A DNA stretch of 64,000 nt from WTFV01 sp965200895 (lineage in GTDB: Bacteria; Acidobacteriota; Vicinamibacteria; Vicinamibacterales; UBA8438), in assembly GCA_965200895.1 (NCBI GenBank), contig CBDAVM010000001.1, positions 1,798,001 through 1,862,000 on the forward strand, read 5' to 3'. Made by a program: the position numbers and the translations under genes. Shown here one piece after another: positions 61,113-64,000 of this stretch (the stretch's first letter is position 1; every line of letters begins with the position of its first letter). Under the pieces are notes generated by a model. It had not been told where the DNA came from and made no database searches. It saw only the letters and a program-made list of their open reading frames with translations.

Positions 61113-61529
61113 CTACATCCTGTACAGCATCCAGTAGACCGCGACCCCGGTCACCGACACGTACAGCCAGATCGGCAATGTCCAGCGGGCGATTGCCGCG
61201 TGGGCCGCGAAGCGTTCGCGGAGCGCGCGGACGAGAGTCACGACCGCCAGCGGGAGGATGAGCGCGGCGAGCACGATGTGGCTGATCAGCACCGTGAAGT
61301 AGACGATACGGATCGGTCCCTGTCCGGTGAACGGCACGGACCCGACCTCGACGTGGTACACGACGTAGGAGGCCAGAAACAGCGTGGATGTGGCGCAGGC
61401 CGCGATCATGCACGTGCGGTGCGGTGCGATCCGGCCGGATCTGATCAGCCCGTACCCGAGCGTCAGCAGCAGTGCCGAGACGGCGTTCAGCGTGGCGTTC
61501 ACGCCCGGCAGATCGGTGACTTCCGGCAC
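61113..61529 (-). CDS. DUF420 membrane protein (cytochrome oxidase assembly)
   Basis: A 138-residue protein with four helices: LNAVSALLLTLGYGLI, MIAACATSTLFLASYVVYHV, VYFTVLISHIVLAALILPLA and LPIWLYVSVTGVAVYWMLY. DUF420 proteins such as Bacillus CtaM are needed to mature heme-copper oxidases; several His could bind copper or heme. GTG 61529 lies 10 nt after ctaB. The context with ctaA and ctaB supports the role. Confidence 0.85.
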   Translation of the reverse strand: MPEVTDLPGVNATLNAVSALLLTLGYGLIRSGRIAPHRTCMIAACATSTLFLASYVVYHVEVGSVPFTGQGPIRIVYFTVLISHIVLAALILPLAVVTLVRALRERFAAHAAIARWTLPIWLYVSVTGVAVYWMLYRM

Positions 61530-61539
61530 GCGTGCGACC

Positions 61540-62427
61540 TCAGAGTGCGGATCCCGCGAGCAGCGAGACCCAGAAGAGCGGCAGATAGGCCAGCGACCAG
61601 ATGAACAGGGCGCGCGCCCGGGCCTCGGACCGCTGTCGGAGAAAACGGAAGGCCAGGGCCAGGAACAGCACGCCCAGGACGCCGGCCACCGCGACATGGT
61701 GCGGGCCGGTCATCCCGACCAGCGTCGGCGCCAGACTCACGGGGACGAGCACGGTCGTGAAGAGCAGCGCCTGCAACGCCGGCCGTCTCCCGTCGGGATC
61801 CTGGGTGGCCGCCAGGGGCAGGCCGGCCCGCGCGAAATCGTTCCGGTAGAGCCAGGAGAGCGCATGGAAGTGCGGCAGTTGCCAGAGAAAGACGACGCCG
61901 AACAGGATCCAGGCCTCCACCGTCAGTGCGCCGCGAGCGGCGGTCCAACCGATCACCGGCGGCAACGCCCCCGGCACTGCGCCGATCAGCGTCGCCCAGC
62001 GAGTCCGTCGTTTGAGCGGTGTATAGACGCCGGCATAGCTGATCAGCGTGGCGAGGGCGATTCCGGCGGACAGTGGGTTGACCCGCAGGGCCAGCTCGAG
62101 CAGGCCGGCCACGCTGAGAGTCACTGCGAACAGCCGGCCTTCGAGCGGGGTGAGACGTCCGGCCGCCAGCGGGCGCAGCCGTGTGCGCTGCATGACCTCG
62201 TCTATGTCTCGTTCCGCGACCTGGTTGAACGCTGCGGCGCCCCCCGCCACCAGTGCCGATCCCGCCAGCACGTGGAGCGCCACGGTCAGGTCGGGCACGG
62301 CGGCGCCGAGGTAGTACCCGACGCCGGCAGTCGCGACCACCAGCGAATTGAGCCGCGGCTTCGTCAGCGCCACGAAGTCGGCGACCCGGTGCGGGGCGGC
62401 GGCCAGCGCAGCCGCGTTGCCCTTCAT
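61540..62427 (-). CDS. ctaB: Protoheme IX farnesyltransferase (heme O synthase)
   Basis: It turns heme B into heme O for terminal oxidases. The 295-residue enzyme has about nine helices and the prenyl-binding pair: NQVAERDIDEVMQRTRLRPL near 68-87 and the later YTPLKRRT and WQLPHFHALSW. ATG 62427 overlaps the ctaA end by 4 bp (ATGA). It works between ferrochelatase and CtaA. Confidence 0.94.
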   Translation of the reverse strand: MKGNAAALAAAPHRVADFVALTKPRLNSLVVATAGVGYYLGAAVPDLTVALHVLAGSALVAGGAAAFNQVAERDIDEVMQRTRLRPLAAGRLTPLEGRLFAVTLSVAGLLELALRVNPLSAGIALATLISYAGVYTPLKRRTRWATLIGAVPGALPPVIGWTAARGALTVEAWILFGVVFLWQLPHFHALSWLYRNDFARAGLPLAATQDPDGRRPALQALLFTTVLVPVSLAPTLVGMTGPHHVAVAGVLGVLFLALAFRFLRQRSEARARALFIWSLAYLPLFWVSLLAGSAL

Positions 62428-63419
62428 GCCCGCTCCTCCGAGCGGTCGGCGAGCGGTTCGACGATCGGGCTCGATGCGCGCCCGGCATCGCGGGCGGCGT
62501 CCGGAAACCAGCCGCGGTGTACGCGCAGCGCAAGCACCATCGACGTGGCGAGCGTGACCGCGCCCACTGCGACGTGGGCCGTGTTCACCGCCACCTGCCG
62601 GCCGCTCAGCACCGTCCAGGCTCCCAGGCCCACCTGCACCGCCACCAGCGCGGCGAGCAGCAGCGCGGGATGCGTCAGGTCACGTCTGTCACGATGGTGG
62701 AACAGCAGGTGTCCGGCCGTCGCCATCACGATCGCCGTCACGACCAGTGCGCCGATGCGATGCGCGAAGTGGATGGCGATGCCCGCGTTCCAGTGCGGGG
62801 GGAGGATATGTCCGAACGCCAGCGGAAAGTCGGGGATGGCAAGACCGGCTCCGGTATGGCGCATGGTGGCGCCGAGCAGAATCTGCCCGTAGATGACGGC
62901 CGGCGCGGCCAGCGCGAGCCGCGCCAGGACGTCGTCGTCCGGGGCGCCGCCCCGCCCGTGACCTGCGCGCCAGCCCGGCGACGTGAACAGGGTCAGGCTC
63001 ACTACCAGCACGAAGAAGACCTGCGCCAGCCCCGCGTGGCTGATCGAGATCGGGGCGGGCAGGAAGTACAGGACGGTGATCCCGCCGAGCAGCCCCTGGA
63101 CGATGACCGCGACCAGCGCCGCCCAGCCGAGACGGCGGACCCAGCCGCGAGGCTCGATGCACGCGATCCAGATCGCCAGTCCGATCGTGAGCAGTCCGAC
63201 GCAGCTCGCGATCAACCGGTGACCGTGCTCGTAGAAGATGCCGCCCACCATCTTCGAGAGCGGGAAGGCGAACATGAAGGCGCCGTAGGTGCTCGGCCAG
63301 TCGGGCACGGCCAATCCCGAGCCGGTGCTGGTGACCAGACCGCCGGCCACGATGAGCAACAGCGATGCCGCCGCAACGAATCTCAGGTAGAAATGCAGCC
63401 AGCGCATCGGTGCGGCCAT
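62424..63419 (-). CDS. ctaA: Heme A synthase
   Basis: It oxidises heme O to heme A. The 331 residues make about eight helices in two similar halves, with the His-bearing loops FYEHGHRLIASCVG, ISHAGLAQVFFV, FAHRIGALVVTAIV and NTAHVAVGAVTL, and the GGLVTSTGSGLAVPDWP start typical of CtaA. ATG 63419 could also be ATG 63407. It is the first gene of a set with ctaB and DUF420. Confidence 0.93.
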   Translation of the reverse strand: MAAPMRWLHFYLRFVAAASLLLIVAGGLVTSTGSGLAVPDWPSTYGAFMFAFPLSKMVGGIFYEHGHRLIASCVGLLTIGLAIWIACIEPRGWVRRLGWAALVAVIVQGLLGGITVLYFLPAPISISHAGLAQVFFVLVVSLTLFTSPGWRAGHGRGGAPDDDVLARLALAAPAVIYGQILLGATMRHTGAGLAIPDFPLAFGHILPPHWNAGIAIHFAHRIGALVVTAIVMATAGHLLFHHRDRRDLTHPALLLAALVAVQVGLGAWTVLSGRQVAVNTAHVAVGAVTLATSMVLALRVHRGWFPDAARDAGRASSPIVEPLADRSEERA

Positions 63420-63504
63420 GCGGCCCGCGGTGGAAGGCGCGCCGGATCGAGACGACCGGGCGGAAGGAAGCCTCGCCCCGGTCGGATCCCGGTCCCGGCC
63501 CGGA

Positions 63505-63689
63505 AATCATCACCTGCGGCTCCGCCTTCCGCCCAGCCCTGCCCGGAAGTCTGCACCGTTCTGCGGTGAAGACTTCCAGCGTCTGCGGTGAAGACTTCCA
63601 GCCCGACAATCGCCGCCTGCGGCTCCGATTGCCGCCCAACCGGGCCTGCCTGGGAGCCTGCACCGTTCCTGTGGCGCAGACTCCTAGCC
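63505..63689. repeat. Imperfect 80-bp repeats and a 22-bp duplication before ctaA
   Basis: Segments 63505-63580 and 63607-63689 are similar (CACCTGCGGCTCCGCC against CGCCTGCGGCTCCGATT, then CTGCACCGTT in both). Between them TCTGCGGTGAAGACTTCCAGC is doubled in tandem (63559-63580, 63581-63602). The second segment reaches the stop codon of the gene at 63684. Confidence 0.75.
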
Positions 63690-64000
63690 GACGTTGAACG
63701 TGAACGATACCTCCGCCGTGGCGCCGTCGCCGACCGTGACGTTCTGCGTCTGCGAGCCCAGCATCTCGTGCCAGGCCTCGATGACGTAGCTGCCCGCCGG
63801 CAGGTTGCTGATGTCGAACGCGCCGTCGGCTCCGGTGGTCGCGAAGTACGGGTGGTCGAGCACGCCGACATAGGCGTTCATCCAGCCGTGCACGTCGCAC
63901 TTGAACGGCACCATCACCTCGGCCGCATCGAAGGTCCGCTCCGTGGTCATGCCCTGGATCGGCTGGCCGGTGTTGAACTCGGCGTTGACGGCCGGGGTGG
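63684..64000 (-). CDS. Cupredoxin/regulatory-domain protein (N-terminus beyond the window)
   Basis: The last 105 residues of a probably exported protein. MVPFKCDVHGWMNAYVGV and HPYFATTGADGAFDISNLP resemble a plastocyanin-like copper site (Cys, His, Met) joined to a carboxypeptidase-regulatory fold (SYVIEAWHEMLG). Such proteins are often beside cytochrome oxidase genes. Whether copper is bound cannot be told from this piece. It lies upstream of ctaA on the same strand, after a repeat-rich spacer. Confidence 0.7.
   Translation of the reverse strand, partial: TPAVNAEFNTGQPIQGMTTERTFDAAEVMVPFKCDVHGWMNAYVGVLDHPYFATTGADGAFDISNLPAGSYVIEAWHEMLGSQTQNVTVGDGATAEVSFTFNVG

Noticed and set aside
1..64000. 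tRNA, rRNA, riboswitches and T-rich intrinsic terminators
   Set aside because: I looked through the spacers and found no cloverleaf, conserved riboswitch core or hairpin followed by a T run that I could support.

Overview
The window is a very GC-rich bacterial chromosome segment with dense, mostly housekeeping coding. It probably comes from an Acidobacteriota member close to the Vicinamibacteria. That placement is an inference from protein types: an Oar-like TonB receptor with a carboxypeptidase-regulatory domain, a VWA protein of the acidobacterial type, twin secreted regulatory-domain/TPR proteins, a CSSCH cytochrome fused to a copper-monooxygenase-like fold, and short type I QueF. No rRNA, tRNA, CRISPR array or phage structural gene was seen.

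Layout. 1-3.1 kb: a Fic protein cut by the left edge, then a TRAP substrate-binding protein and its TatT lipoprotein partner. 3.1-5.6 kb: copy 1 (frameshifted) of a 2.4-kb IS4/Tn5-like insertion sequence, next to a truncated DUF4143 ATPase remnant. 6.5-8.6 kb: an FGE-fold protein overlapping a CCA-adding enzyme. 8.7-16.2 kb: an eight-CXXCH cytochrome with HEAT/TPR repeats, a TPR-tailed GT-C glycosyltransferase, a cytochrome-monooxygenase hybrid and a VWA protein. 17.2-20.6 kb: a three-gene succinate dehydrogenase/fumarate reductase operon. 20.8-23.1 kb: a VapBC-like toxin-antitoxin pair run together with an AAA ATPase that carries a nuclease-like tail. 23.2-29.1 kb: secreted metallopeptidases, a sodium:solute symporter pair, Smr and QueF. 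29.2-42.4 kb: HU, a lipoyl acyltransferase E2 plus LipB, redox enzymes, YgfZ, PduO-type adenosyltransferase, ThiI, NUDIX, deformylase, thioesterase, MBL hydrolase and rhodanese. 42.5-48.5 kb: a TonB receptor split by the intact copy 2 of the IS. 49.2-57.8 kb: a coupled SirB1/HAD/DUF1684 set and a fatty-acid beta-oxidation operon. 58-64 kb: two regulatory-domain/TPR proteins, a serine hydrolase, and heme A assembly genes (DUF420, CtaB, CtaA) ending in a partial cupredoxin-like regulatory-domain protein.

Three signals are not explained by ordinary annotation. First, the IS encodes a 764-residue transposase whose N-terminal third matches DUF4338, the domain of the Druantia defence protein DruA, joined to a complete Tn5-type DDE core. 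Copy 2 entered the TonB receptor very recently: the two gene halves rejoin in perfect frame. Second, many genes have a TANNNT box only 6-8 nt before the start codon, implying widespread leaderless transcription, including one bidirectional promoter whose two -10 boxes overlap. Third, several spacers are built from imperfect direct repeats with hairpins. The clearest is the tatT-dctP junction, where a stop/start segment of about 49 bp is present five times.
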